From positions 1 to 35,961 of the forward strand of contig JAIKXJ010000051.1 in NCBI GenBank assembly GCA_024684175.1: a DNA stretch of 35,961 nucleotides, in the 5' to 3' direction. Each line of letters begins with the position of its first letter. The first letter of the stretch is position 1. Made by a program: the position numbers and the translations under genes. Shown piece by piece: positions 6,911 to 16,623 of the stretch. Source of the DNA: Erysipelotrichaceae bacterium. Lineage in GTDB: Bacteria; Bacillota_I; Bacilli_A; Erysipelotrichales; Erysipelotrichaceae. The notes beneath the pieces are model-generated. The model was not told the origin of the DNA. It was given only the letters and a program-made list of their open reading frames with translations, and searched no databases.

Positions 6911-8050
6911 TCAGTCCGGTCTTCTGACAAGTTTCACGATACATTCGATATGATCAGTGAATGGAAACATATCGACCGGCTGTATCCATTCGACATCATA
7001 TGCCTTCTGTAACTGTTTCAGATCTCTTGCCAGCGTGTCGGGATTACAGGAGATATAAATGATCTTGTCCGGAGAAAGTCTCGTCAGGCAAGACAGAAAA
7101 CGCGTATCCGAGCCGCTTCTCGGTGGGTCCATGATCACGGTGTCGATATAGGCATTCTGACGGCTCAGCTTCTCCATATACTTTCCGGCATCTTCTGCAA
7201 GGAATTCCGCATTCTGTATACCGTTGATCTTACAGTTGATCAGCGCATCTTTGATCGCAGTTTCGACGATCTCCACGCCAATGACCTTTTTCACCGATCT
7301 GCTAGCCGTAAGGCCGATCGTTCCGGTCCCGCAGTAGGCATCGATCAGGACCTCATTTTCTTTCAGATCTGCAAGTCTGATTGCCTCTTCATAGAGGACT
7401 TGCGTCTGATACTTATTGACCTGATAGAACGATGAGGGCGAGATACGGAAAGAAAGACCGCACAGTTTGTCTGTGATATAGCCTTTCCCATATAGGGTAT
7501 GATTTCGTTTTCCCAGGACCTTGGAGACCGGAAGCTCATTGATGTTATGAACGATCGTCGTCACATCGGGATTATAATGCAAGACAGCTTTGACCAGCTG
7601 TTGAGCTTTGTATAAAGTCCTTGAACCTGTCACAAAAACGACCATCATTTCGCCGGTATTCGAGGTCCGAAACAGGATATGGCGGAGACAGCCCTTCCGT
7701 CTTCGTTCATCGTAGATCGGAATTCGTTCAGAGATCACGATGCGTTTCAATGAGAAGATGAGCCGGTTGATCCTTTCATCCGCCAGATCACATCGATCGA
7801 TCGGTACTATCCTGTGGGAATCCGGTAGATAATAGCCGCAAAGGACATGACGATCTTCATCCATGCCGAACGAGATCTGGACCTTATTGCGGTAATTCGT
7901 TTCGTTTTTACAAGAAAGTATCTTTTCTACATGATGAAAACGGGACAGGAGCTTTTCTGCCCTTTTCTGTTTCATGAGCAGCTGTTCATTATAGTCAATA
8001 CTCTGGTACTTGCAGCCTCCGCACCAGGTACTGTAAGGACATTTTTTCAT
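6911..8050 (-). CDS. rlmD: RlmD-type 23S rRNA (uracil-C5) methyltransferase, copy without TRAM domain
   Basis: This 379-residue SAM-dependent RNA m5U methyltransferase belongs to the RlmC/RlmD/TrmA superfamily. Cysteines C4, C10 and C13 (CPYSTWCGGC) are the start of the iron-sulfur motif. The SAM pocket is LIDAYCGTGTIGL, the DPPR motif appears as VIMDPPRSGSD, and the catalytic cysteine lies in YISCNPDTLARDL (C335). The protein begins directly at the cluster motif, so it lacks the N-terminal TRAM RNA-binding domain of its neighbour. It overlaps that neighbour's stop codon by 4 bp. Targets are probably 23S rRNA U747 and/or U1939 equivalents, but which copy does what is unknown; the symbol reflects the family. 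Confidence 0.85.
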   Translation of the reverse strand: MKKCPYSTWCGGCKYQSIDYNEQLLMKQKRAEKLLSRFHHVEKILSCKNETNYRNKVQISFGMDEDRHVLCGYYLPDSHRIVPIDRCDLADERINRLIFSLKRIVISERIPIYDERRRKGCLRHILFRTSNTGEMMVVFVTGSRTLYKAQQLVKAVLHYNPDVTTIVHNINELPVSKVLGKRNHTLYGKGYITDKLCGLSFRISPSSFYQVNKYQTQVLYEEAIRLADLKENEVLIDAYCGTGTIGLTASRSVKKVIGVEIVETAIKDALINCKINGIQNAEFLAEDAGKYMEKLSRQNAYIDTVIMDPPRSGSDTRFLSCLTRLSPDKIIYISCNPDTLARDLKQLQKAYDVEWIQPVDMFPFTDHIECIVKLVRRPD

Positions 8051-9327
8051 TTGCGGTCAAGAACCGTCACGCATTCCGTATGGATCGTGAACGGGAACAT
8101 ATCGACCGGATAGATCTCGCCGATTTCATAGTCTTCTTTAAACAGTTCCAAGTCTCTGGCTAAAGTTGCCGGATTGCAGGAGATATAAACGATCCTTTGG
8201 ATCTTGTTTTCTTTCAGTGAATCGATAAGCTTCCTGCTGACGCCTTTCCGCGGCGGATCAAGGATGACGACATCTTTGTTTTTCAAATACGGATCCATAT
8301 CTTTCGTGGCATCCGCCAGGATAAAGTCGCAGTTGTCGATCTGATTGAGCTTTGCGTTGTCTCTTGCATTTTCAACGGCTGATCCAACGATCTCGACGCC
8401 GGTCACATGTTTGGCATATCGGCTCAGATACAAGGAGATCGTGCCGATGCCGCAATACAGATCCAAAACTTCCTTGCCTTGATCGAGATCGGCAAGCTTT
8501 CTTGCGATGTCGTAAAGGCGTATCATCTGGTCGTGATTGATCTGATAGAACGATTTTAATGAGACCTTGACTTTTATGCCGTCAAAATCATCATAAATAA
8601 AGTCTCTTCCGTACAGTACGACCTCTTCCGTGCCCAGAATGACATTGGTATTCCGATCGTTGAGATTCATCAGGACCGAGACGATCTCGGGATACTTTTT
8701 GACCATAAAGGCACAGACATCGGAAAGATCGACGGAAAGATCGCTGACAATGAATGCCAGCATCACTTCCCCGCTCCCCTTGCCGTGTTTGATCAGGATA
8801 TGACGGATCGATCTTTCTTTTGCCGTATTCAGGATCAGCGATTTCAGATCTTTGATCATCGCATTGGCGGTCTTTGATTCGATCAGACAGTCGTCGAATT
8901 CCACGATATCATTGGAATATTTACGGTAAAAACCCATCTTATGATCGCTTACCGGGATCTGTACCTTATTGCGGTAATAATACGGATCTGCGCAAGGAAG
9001 GATATCCTTGACCGTATAGCCGGGGAAGGTGTTGACCAGTACTTCCTTTTTCAGCTGCAGCTGATAGTCATAAGCGATATGACGGTAGTCGCAGCCGCCG
9101 CATTTATAAGCGACAGGACATTCTGACTTAAGGCGGTAAGGCGATTCCGTGATCAGCTTGTCGATGATGCCGATGGAATAGTTCTTTTTTTCGGCAATGA
9201 TCTTGACATCCGCTTCTTCGCCCTTGATCAGACCCTTGACGAAAATCACGAGCTTGTCAGCTCTGGCGATACCGAGCCCTTCAACGGACATATCGACACA
9301 TTTGCAGCGTAAGATCTGATTCTTCAT
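8047..9327 (-). CDS. rlmD: RlmD-type 23S rRNA (uracil-C5) methyltransferase with TRAM domain
   Basis: This 426-residue enzyme has an N-terminal TRAM domain (about 1-60, with VEGLGIARADKLVIFVKGL), then the iron-sulfur cysteines C70, C76 and C79 (CPVAYKCGGC). The SAM-binding segment is VLDLYCGIGTISL, followed by VILDPPRKGVS and the catalytic cysteine C384 in YISCNPATLARDL. It forms 5-methyluridine in 23S rRNA. The start at 9327 gives a complete TRAM domain, but no Shine-Dalgarno sequence is seen between the ATG and the hairpin at 9336-9360. It is transcribed with the second RlmD-type gene, which it overlaps by 4 bp. Confidence 0.9.
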   Translation of the reverse strand: MKNQILRCKCVDMSVEGLGIARADKLVIFVKGLIKGEEADVKIIAEKKNYSIGIIDKLITESPYRLKSECPVAYKCGGCDYRHIAYDYQLQLKKEVLVNTFPGYTVKDILPCADPYYYRNKVQIPVSDHKMGFYRKYSNDIVEFDDCLIESKTANAMIKDLKSLILNTAKERSIRHILIKHGKGSGEVMLAFIVSDLSVDLSDVCAFMVKKYPEIVSVLMNLNDRNTNVILGTEEVVLYGRDFIYDDFDGIKVKVSLKSFYQINHDQMIRLYDIARKLADLDQGKEVLDLYCGIGTISLYLSRYAKHVTGVEIVGSAVENARDNAKLNQIDNCDFILADATKDMDPYLKNKDVVILDPPRKGVSRKLIDSLKENKIQRIVYISCNPATLARDLELFKEDYEIGEIYPVDMFPFTIHTECVTVLDRK

Positions 9328-9335
9328 AAATTAAA

Positions 9336-9360
9336 AAACTTCATGATCTCCATGAAGTTT
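9336..9360 (-). terminator. Terminator-like hairpin between the membrane protein gene and the RlmD pair
   Basis: A perfect 10-bp stem (AAACTTCATG with CATGAAGTTT) has a 5-nt loop. On the minus strand it is followed by TTT and an A/T stretch. It overlaps the TAA stop of the upstream gene (9359-9361) and ends 8 bp before the RlmD start codon. It could terminate or attenuate transcription, or control translation of the gene below. Confidence 0.65.
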
Positions 9361-9985
9361 ATTCTCCGTTGCTCTGGCTTTCGCTTTCTTCACCCGTCGG
9401 TTCCGCCGGTGTTTCGTTCAGACCTTCAAGTTCTGCGGCAAGCGCAGGATCTTTCGGATGGGCAAGATCATCGATGCCGTAGGTCTCTTCTGCCGAATTC
9501 TTGTGAAGCAGCTTGTACTGTCTGCCGCTGTCATCACCGATCGGTGACGCTTCCGCCATCGTATAGATGTTGATCTGCAGATCATACATCTTCTTGGACT
9601 CGCTTGCTGTGAAATACGTCGAGATCGGAAGTTCCGAATTGACGGCATTGTAAGCCGATGTCAGCAGAGAATCGACCTGTTCTTCCGATAAGGTATCAAC
9701 AGTGTCGATGAAGATCCTCAGCTGGCCTTGCGATAATACGACTTCAAGCTCTTCAACAGAAGAAAGTGCGGAAAGCTTGGTCTTCAGACTTTCGACATTG
9801 GCATCTGTGATCGCCGGTTCGAGGTCGCCTTCAAAACGGCTGCCCTCTCTCGGTGTGCCCGTCTGCATGGCGGAGACACCTAAGATCCCCAGGAAGATAC
9901 ATACCGGGATGGCTATGATGATCAGGCCGACGATCAGGACGATCGCCGATCTGGATAATCTTTTCTTTTCTTTTTTCGTGCTCAT
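9359..9985 (-). CDS. Membrane-anchored protein of unknown function downstream of ligA
   Basis: I do not recognise this 208-residue protein. I use the ATG at 9985 (MSTKKEKKRLSR) because GGAG stands 8-11 bp before it and because a strong promoter covers the alternative upstream start at 10033. A lysine-rich cytoplasmic start precedes one membrane helix (about residues 13-36, AIVLIVGLIIIAIPVCIFLG). An extracytoplasmic region of roughly 170 residues follows, with alternating helix and strand character, and ends in an acidic Glu/Ser/Pro-rich tail. No lipobox cysteine is seen, so it is not the CamS lipoprotein that often follows ligA in other Firmicutes, although the position is similar. It has its own promoter within the end of ligA. 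Confidence 0.8.
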   Translation of the reverse strand: MSTKKEKKRLSRSAIVLIVGLIIIAIPVCIFLGILGVSAMQTGTPREGSRFEGDLEPAITDANVESLKTKLSALSSVEELEVVLSQGQLRIFIDTVDTLSEEQVDSLLTSAYNAVNSELPISTYFTASESKKMYDLQINIYTMAEASPIGDDSGRQYKLLHKNSAEETYGIDDLAHPKDPALAAELEGLNETPAEPTGEESESQSNGE

Positions 9986-10004
9986 ATATAATTCTCCACA
10001 CAAT

Positions 10005-11996
<1,992 letters not shown>

Positions 11997-11999
11997 TCA

Positions 12000-12005
12000 A
12001 TTATA
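12000..12005 (-). promoter_or_regulatory. -10 box immediately upstream of ligA
   Basis: A perfect TATAAT on the minus strand ends 6 bp before the ligA ATG, which would place the start of transcription at or near the A of the start codon. No good -35 match is seen at 16-18 bp. It is divergent to the acyl-CoA synthetase promoter. Confidence 0.45.
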
Positions 12006-12027
12006 GTACATCATCGACACTGAAATA

Positions 12028-12056
12028 GTGAAATAAAGCTTTAAATAGAGTATAAT
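12028..12056 (+). promoter_or_regulatory. Promoter of the acyl-CoA synthetase gene
   Basis: GTGAAA (-35, 12028-12033) and a perfect TATAAT (-10, 12051-12056) are 17 bp apart. The predicted start is near 12063, leaving a leader of about 39 nt with AAGGAG as ribosome site. Confidence 0.7.
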
Positions 12057-12083
12057 CTTTTATGTTATGTCAAAACATAAAAG
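12057..12083 (+). promoter_or_regulatory. Perfect inverted repeat at the acyl-CoA synthetase start site (candidate operator)
   Basis: CTTTTATGTT (12057-12066) and AACATAAAAG (12074-12083) are perfect 10-bp inverted arms around a 7-bp spacer. The repeat starts directly after the -10 box and spans the predicted +1, a typical repressor-blocking position. No T-run follows, so it is not a terminator. A mRNA leader hairpin is the alternative. Confidence 0.5.
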
Positions 12084-12101
12084 TAAGGAGTTAATAAGTT
12101 T

Positions 12102-13868
12102 ATGACAGAAATCAAACAAAGTTTCGATACTCCGATCACGCAGCGTATCCCTTGGGCAAAGACATCCGAAAACAGCGATATCCCTTTACATCTGGATTAC
12201 TTTGAAGGATCGATGTACGAAGCCGTCGAAAGAGTAGCCAAACAATATCCGAACAATATCGCCTTCGACTTCATGGGAAGATCGACGACCTATAGAAAGA
12301 TGATCGAAGAGATCAACAAATGCGCCAAAGCACTTCGCACCATCGGCGTCAGAGAAAACGACTGTGTCACCATCGCCATGCCGAACTGTCCGCAGGCCAT
12401 CTACATGTTCTATGCAGTCAACCTGGTCGGTGCGATCGCCAACATGATCCACCCGTTATCGGCAGAAAAAGAGATCGAACATTATCTCAATGCGTCGAAT
12501 TCCGTCACAGCCATCACTCTGGACCAGTTCTATCACAAGTTCGAGCACATCCGTGCCAACACCAACGTCGTCAACATCATCATCGCTTCGATCCGTGACG
12601 AGCTCTCCCGTCCGATCAGGGCCGGATACATGCTGACGGAAGGCAGGAAGATCAAACCGATCCCGAACGATGCTCCGGTCATCCGCTGGAACAAGTTCAT
12701 GGAGATCTCAAGGTCCTGTTTCTACAATTACAAGAAAGAGCGCAAAGGATCCGATCCGGCAGTCATGTTGTATTCCGGCGGTACGACCGGTACGACCAAA
12801 GGTATCGTCCTTTCCAATTCCAACTTCAACAATCTGGGTCAGCAGATCGTTGCGACCAATCAGATGTTCCGTCCGGGTGACAGGATGCTGGCGGCGATGC
12901 CGTTATTCCACGGCTTCGGCCTCGGTGTCTGTGTCCATTCCATGCTGTCACAAGCCGGCAGAGTCATCCTGCTTCCTCGTTTCACACCGAAGTCTTATGC
13001 AAAAGCGATCTTGAAGAACAAATGCAATTTCATTGCCGGTGTTCCGACCTTATTCGAAGCCCTGCTGCGCATCCCGCAGATGGAAGGCAAAGACCTTTCC
13101 TATCTTAAGGGCTGCTTCTCCGGCGGTGACTCTTTATCCATCGAATTAAAGAAGAAACTGGACAAGTTCCTCTATGACCATCACGCCACGATTCAGGTCA
13201 GAGAAGGCTACGGCACGACCGAAACGGTCACGGCTTGCTGCCTCACTCCGCCGACCATGTTCAAGGAAGGTTCCATCGGTATCCCGTTCCCCGATACTTA
13301 TATGAAGATCGTCGTACCGGGTACGGATGAAGAAGTTCCTTACGGAACGGAAGGTGAAGTCGTCATTTCCGGTCCGACCAATATGCAGTATTACTGGAAC
13401 AATCCGGAAGAAACTGCACAGACCCTTATCAGATCCGACTTTGACGGTCTTACGTGGGTCCATACCGGTGACCTGGGCTACATGGATGATGAAGGTTTTA
13501 TCTACTTCAAAGGCCGTTCCAAGAGGATGATCATTTCCTCCGGTTACAACATCTATCCGGCTCAGCTGGAAAACATCATCGATTCTCATGAAGATGTCCT
13601 GATGTCCTGCTGTATCGGCGTTCCCGATCCTTACAAGATGCACAAGGTCAAAGCCTTCGTTACTTTGGTCCCGGGTGTCGAAGCAAGCGATGCAGAAAAA
13701 GAAAAGCTTCTCGCCCATTGCCGCTTACATCTGGCAAAATACGAGATGCCGTACGATATCGAGTTCAGAGATTCCATGCCGAAGACGTTGGTCGGCAAAG
13801 TCGCCTACCGCGTTCTGGAAGAAGAAGAACTCGCAAAGATCAAGGAAAGTGAAAAGGAAACTGCGTAA
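12102..13868 (+). CDS. AMP-binding acyl-CoA synthetase (fatty acid-CoA ligase-like)
   Basis: This 588-residue ANL-family adenylating enzyme activates a carboxylic acid with ATP and, in its usual form, transfers it to coenzyme A. The P-loop is YSGGTTGTTKG (about 225-234). GYGTTETVTACC is the A5 motif, HTGDLGYMDDEGFIYFKGR the A7-A8 hinge region, and MPKTLVGKVAYRVL contains the catalytic lysine K566. It most resembles medium/long-chain acid ligases, but chain length cannot be read from the sequence. It is one of only two rightward protein genes and stands alone, with its own promoter, a possible operator and a terminator. It may feed fatty acids into lipid metabolism alongside the FakA-like kinase nearby. 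Confidence 0.92.
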   Translation: MTEIKQSFDTPITQRIPWAKTSENSDIPLHLDYFEGSMYEAVERVAKQYPNNIAFDFMGRSTTYRKMIEEINKCAKALRTIGVRENDCVTIAMPNCPQAIYMFYAVNLVGAIANMIHPLSAEKEIEHYLNASNSVTAITLDQFYHKFEHIRANTNVVNIIIASIRDELSRPIRAGYMLTEGRKIKPIPNDAPVIRWNKFMEISRSCFYNYKKERKGSDPAVMLYSGGTTGTTKGIVLSNSNFNNLGQQIVATNQMFRPGDRMLAAMPLFHGFGLGVCVHSMLSQAGRVILLPRFTPKSYAKAILKNKCNFIAGVPTLFEALLRIPQMEGKDLSYLKGCFSGGDSLSIELKKKLDKFLYDHHATIQVREGYGTTETVTACCLTPPTMFKEGSIGIPFPDTYMKIVVPGTDEEVPYGTEGEVVISGPTNMQYYWNNPEETAQTLIRSDFDGLTWVHTGDLGYMDDEGFIYFKGRSKRMIISSGYNIYPAQLENIIDSHEDVLMSCCIGVPDPYKMHKVKAFVTLVPGVEASDAEKEKLLAHCRLHLAKYEMPYDIEFRDSMPKTLVGKVAYRVLEEEELAKIKESEKETA

Positions 13869-13882
13869 TGCAGTTTCCTTTT
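13852..13882. terminator. Bidirectional terminator between acyl-CoA synthetase and Nudix genes
   Basis: A 13-bp stem (13852-13864 with 13870-13882) has a 5-nt loop that contains part of the synthetase stop codon TAA (13866-13868). T-runs follow on both strands. The converging Nudix gene ends at 13882. Confidence 0.85.
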
Positions 13883-14442
13883 TATATCATGCCCTTGGAT
13901 TCCAGATAATAGCGCAGCGCTGCCGCGTCCCTTCTCTGTACGATCCGATCGACGTTGGAACCGTGCTGATTTTCCAGGCGCTCCAGCGCTTTTAAAGGCT
14001 CCAGCCAGACGACTTCCTTGATGAGGATCTCTTCCGCTTCCGTGCGATGCATCTGTTTCTTAGTACCCGTATCCACGAGCACGTGCAAGAAACTCGATAA
14101 CGTGATGCGGCCGATCAAATTGTAGGCGTCCAGGATGCAGCCGACCGGTTCGTAAGCTTTGACCGTATAGCCCATCTCTTCATCGATCTCCCGGCAGAGC
14201 GCATCAAGGATGCTTTCGTCTTCCTCGATCCCGCCGCCGCAGGTCTCTAAATGGTCCCGAATTCCGAAAAAATCTTCGCCGACGATATGCAGAAAGCCGA
14301 ATTCCCCTTTTTCGTTTTCGGCCAGAGCCCTGGCGGTCTGCCGGATATGGTCATATCCTTCATAAGGATAGAGATCGTCTTTGATCCGCGCGATGACCGG
14401 CAGATCCGTCTGTATCTTGATCCTGTCCAAATCGATATCCAT
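13882..14442 (-). CDS. Nudix hydrolase
   Basis: This 186-residue protein carries a perfect Nudix box, Gx5Ex7REUxEExGU, at residues 70-92 (G70, E76, R84-E85, E88-E89, G91). The box binds metal ions and cleaves nucleoside diphosphates linked to another group. The overall layout (acidic N terminus, QTARALAENEKGEFGFLHI before the box, VGCILDAYNLIGRITLSSFLH after it) is that of general NTP or ADP-sugar pyrophosphohydrolases. The substrate is not predictable. AGGAG lies before the ATG at 14442. It follows the FakA-like gene after a terminator, so its expression may rely on read-through or an unrecognised promoter. Confidence 0.92.
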   Translation of the reverse strand: MDIDLDRIKIQTDLPVIARIKDDLYPYEGYDHIRQTARALAENEKGEFGFLHIVGEDFFGIRDHLETCGGGIEEDESILDALCREIDEEMGYTVKAYEPVGCILDAYNLIGRITLSSFLHVLVDTGTKKQMHRTEAEEILIKEVVWLEPLKALERLENQHGSNVDRIVQRRDAAALRYYLESKGMI

Positions 14443-14458
14443 GATGTCTCCTAATGAA

Positions 14459-14477
14459 AAACAGGCGATGCCTGTTT
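14459..14477 (-). terminator. Intrinsic terminator after the FakA-like gene
   Basis: An 8-bp stem (AAACAGGC with GCCTGTTT) and a 3-nt loop are followed on the minus strand by TTTT. It overlaps the TAA stop at 14476-14478. Confidence 0.75.
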
Positions 14478-16131
14478 ATTCAAGTCCGATCAGATACGAG
14501 TAGACCGGCTGTCCGCCGTCGATGACCTCGCATTCCAGATCGGAATGTTCGGCGATGTATCCTTCGATCTCAGCGACTTCATCCTCATCCTTGTCGTCAC
14601 CGACGATGATGGTGATAAGCTCTTTCTCATCGTTTTTGAACAATTTGTCCAAAAGCTGGAAGACGACCTTCTTGCGGTCTTTGCCGGAAGAGATGATGCC
14701 TTTGTTGGCAATGGCGATATAGTCACCTTCCTTGACCTCGACGCCTTCAAAAACGGTATCCTTGATGGCATAGGTGACAGAAGAAGCATCGACATTATCG
14801 ATCACATCTTTCAGATCGGCGATGATGTCTTCGACTTCACCCTGCTTGTTGAACATACCGACGGCTGACAGACCTGCCTGGACCGACTTGGTCTCAATGA
14901 CATAAATCTTGCGGTCGGACAAGACGGACTGTGTCTGTTTGGCGGCAAGGATGATGTTGGAGTTGTTCGGGAAGATGAAGATGTTTTCACAATTATCGAG
15001 TTCATTGCAGACTTTGACGAAATCTTCCGTGGAAGGATTCATCGTCTGACCGCCCGATACGACGACATCGGTACCCAGATCATAGAACAGCTTCGTCACG
15101 CCTTCCCCGGCCGCGACAGCAACGATACCGTATTTCTGCGGTGTCTTTTCTTTCTTCGGTTCTTCTTTCTTCTTCGGTTCGGTCGCAGCGGAAGCGATGA
15201 TCGTGGAATGTTGTTCCTGCATGTTCTCGATCTTCAGCTTGATGAATTCGCCATAGCGCTGACCGATATTGAGGGCATCGCCCGGTTTCAAAGTATGGAC
15301 ATGGACTTTGACCAGATCATCGTCCTTGACGACGACCAGAGATTCACCGCCCATATCATTGAGCTTTTTCTTCAGGACTTTCTCATCGAAGGTCTTGACG
15401 ATGTTTTCATCCAGACGGATGATGAACTCCGTGCAATAACCGAATTCTTCGTTTTCCAGCATCAGTGCCGGATTGATCGCTTCCTGTTCATCCTTCTTTT
15501 CGGCAAAGTCGATCGGCTGACCGTCGATGTAGGCTTTGAAACCTTCCAGGATCTTCAAGAGACCGGCACCGCCGGAGTCGACGACACCGACTTCTTTCAG
15601 GACCGGCAGATATTCCGGAGTCCTTTCCAGGGATTCGGCAGAATAGCGGACCAGTTTGTCGAAATATGTTTCGATCTCAAACGGCTCCGTTTCAAAATCA
15701 TGGTTGGCATACCAGGATGCTTCACGGATGACGGTAAGGATCGTGCCTTCGACCGGTTTTAAGATCGCCTTGTAAGCGACGCGGGCGCCGTTTTCAAAAG
15801 CCTGTGAGATATCCGCTGTCTCGATCTCGCTCTTGCCTTCGATGTGCTGATAGAAACCGCGGAAGATCTGTGATGTGATGACACCGGAGTTTCCTCTTGC
15901 GCCCATCAACAGGCCTCTTGAGAAAGCCTTAGCGACATCGGAGATCGAATCCGAGGTGCACTTCATGGCTTCCTGATAACCGTTGGAGAAGGTCATCGAC
16001 ATATTGGTTCCCGTATCACCGTCCGGGACCGGGAAGACGTTTAATGTGTTGATCTCGGCTGCATGATTTTCCAGATTGGCACATCCGGAACGGATCATGG
16101 CTTTGAATTGTTCTACATTGATCTTATTCAT
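14476..16131 (-). CDS. fakA: FakA-like fatty acid kinase, DAK2 domain (YloV family)
   Basis: This 551-residue protein matches the size and order of FakA/YloV. The N-terminal DAK2 (DhaL-like) domain holds the ATP/magnesium site NVFPVPDGDTGTNMS (about 31-45) and GARGNSGVI. A middle domain follows, then a linker rich in Glu, Lys and Pro (near residue 315), and a C-terminal domain with VSGGQTMNPSTEDF. In characterised Firmicutes FakA phosphorylates fatty acids held by a separate FakB carrier, allowing host fatty acids to enter phospholipids. No FakB (DegV) gene is in this window. It overlaps the Asp23-family gene by 8 bp, the conserved YloU-YloV pairing. Its N terminus at 16131 matches the family start. 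Confidence 0.9.
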   Translation of the reverse strand: MNKINVEQFKAMIRSGCANLENHAAEINTLNVFPVPDGDTGTNMSMTFSNGYQEAMKCTSDSISDVAKAFSRGLLMGARGNSGVITSQIFRGFYQHIEGKSEIETADISQAFENGARVAYKAILKPVEGTILTVIREASWYANHDFETEPFEIETYFDKLVRYSAESLERTPEYLPVLKEVGVVDSGGAGLLKILEGFKAYIDGQPIDFAEKKDEQEAINPALMLENEEFGYCTEFIIRLDENIVKTFDEKVLKKKLNDMGGESLVVVKDDDLVKVHVHTLKPGDALNIGQRYGEFIKLKIENMQEQHSTIIASAATEPKKKEEPKKEKTPQKYGIVAVAAGEGVTKLFYDLGTDVVVSGGQTMNPSTEDFVKVCNELDNCENIFIFPNNSNIILAAKQTQSVLSDRKIYVIETKSVQAGLSAVGMFNKQGEVEDIIADLKDVIDNVDASSVTYAIKDTVFEGVEVKEGDYIAIANKGIISSGKDRKKVVFQLLDKLFKNDEKELITIIVGDDKDEDEVAEIEGYIAEHSDLECEVIDGGQPVYSYLIGLE

Positions 16132-16483
16132 TTACCTGTATCCCTTCGATATGAACATTGACACTATCGACATCCATATTCAGAGATTTCTCAAGTGCGT
16201 ATTTCACTCTTTCCTGCAACTGCGCCACGACTTCGGAGATCTTGACTCCGTAAGAGATGACGACATAGACATCTATCTTGATACCGGTCTTGTCATTTTT
16301 GACAACGATACCTTTGGAATAGTTTTCTTTTTTTAGTAATGCGGAATAGCCATCTGCAAGATAATTCTTCGAGATCATCCCGACGACGCCGTAGCATTCG
16401 TTGACCGTCGTACCGGCAAGAGAAGCGATCGCGCTGTCAGAGATCCTGATCTGACCTAAATTCGTTTTTCTATTGATAGGCAT
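16124..16483 (-). CDS. Asp23/Gls24 family envelope stress protein (YloU-like)
   Basis: This 119-residue Asp23-family protein has the family segments GQIRISDSAIASLAGTTVNECYGVVGM and GIKIDVYVVISYGVKISEVV. Members sit at the membrane or in the cytoplasm and are linked to envelope or alkaline stress, but their molecular role is poorly defined. It is the first gene of the unit with the FakA-like kinase. It has a good ribosome site (TTGGAGG) and a clear promoter, divergent to ppdK. The rpmB gene often found next to this pair in other Firmicutes is absent here. Confidence 0.9.
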   Translation of the reverse strand: MPINRKTNLGQIRISDSAIASLAGTTVNECYGVVGMISKNYLADGYSALLKKENYSKGIVVKNDKTGIKIDVYVVISYGVKISEVVAQLQERVKYALEKSLNMDVDSVNVHIEGIQVNE

Positions 16484-16508
16484 ACTGATTCCTCCAATTA
16501 ACTATTCT

Positions 16509-16537
16509 ATTATAACAAAATCGACTTTTTATTTAAA
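16509..16537 (-). promoter_or_regulatory. Promoter of the Asp23-family/FakA-like unit
   Basis: TTTAAA (-35, 16532-16537) and a perfect TATAAT (-10, 16509-16514) are 17 bp apart. The leader is about 20 nt and includes the GGAGG site. Confidence 0.75.
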
Positions 16538-16572
16538 AGTTTTAAACACTTCACTTCGTAGGCAAACAGAAG

Positions 16573-16606
16573 CTATTTTATGTTAAAATAATATGCGTCA
16601 AAATAG
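16573..16606 (+). promoter_or_regulatory. ppdK promoter region with inverted repeat
   Basis: A TG-N-TAAAAT extended -10 (16581-16589) is the best promoter candidate, with a poor -35. A 7-bp inverted repeat, CTATTTT (16573-16579) and AAAATAG (16600-16606), brackets it. The nonamer TTTTATGTT (16576-16584) also occurs in the acyl-CoA synthetase inverted repeat, hinting at a shared regulator, though such AT-rich matches can be chance. Confidence 0.35.
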
Positions 16607-16623
16607 ACTGAAAAGGAGAAAGA

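Noticed and set aside
15130..15190. Lys/Glu/Pro-rich stretch in the FakA-like gene as a repeat or frameshift
   Set aside because: It is a short interdomain linker at the position expected in FakA/YloV proteins, and the reading frame continues cleanly into the C-terminal domain.
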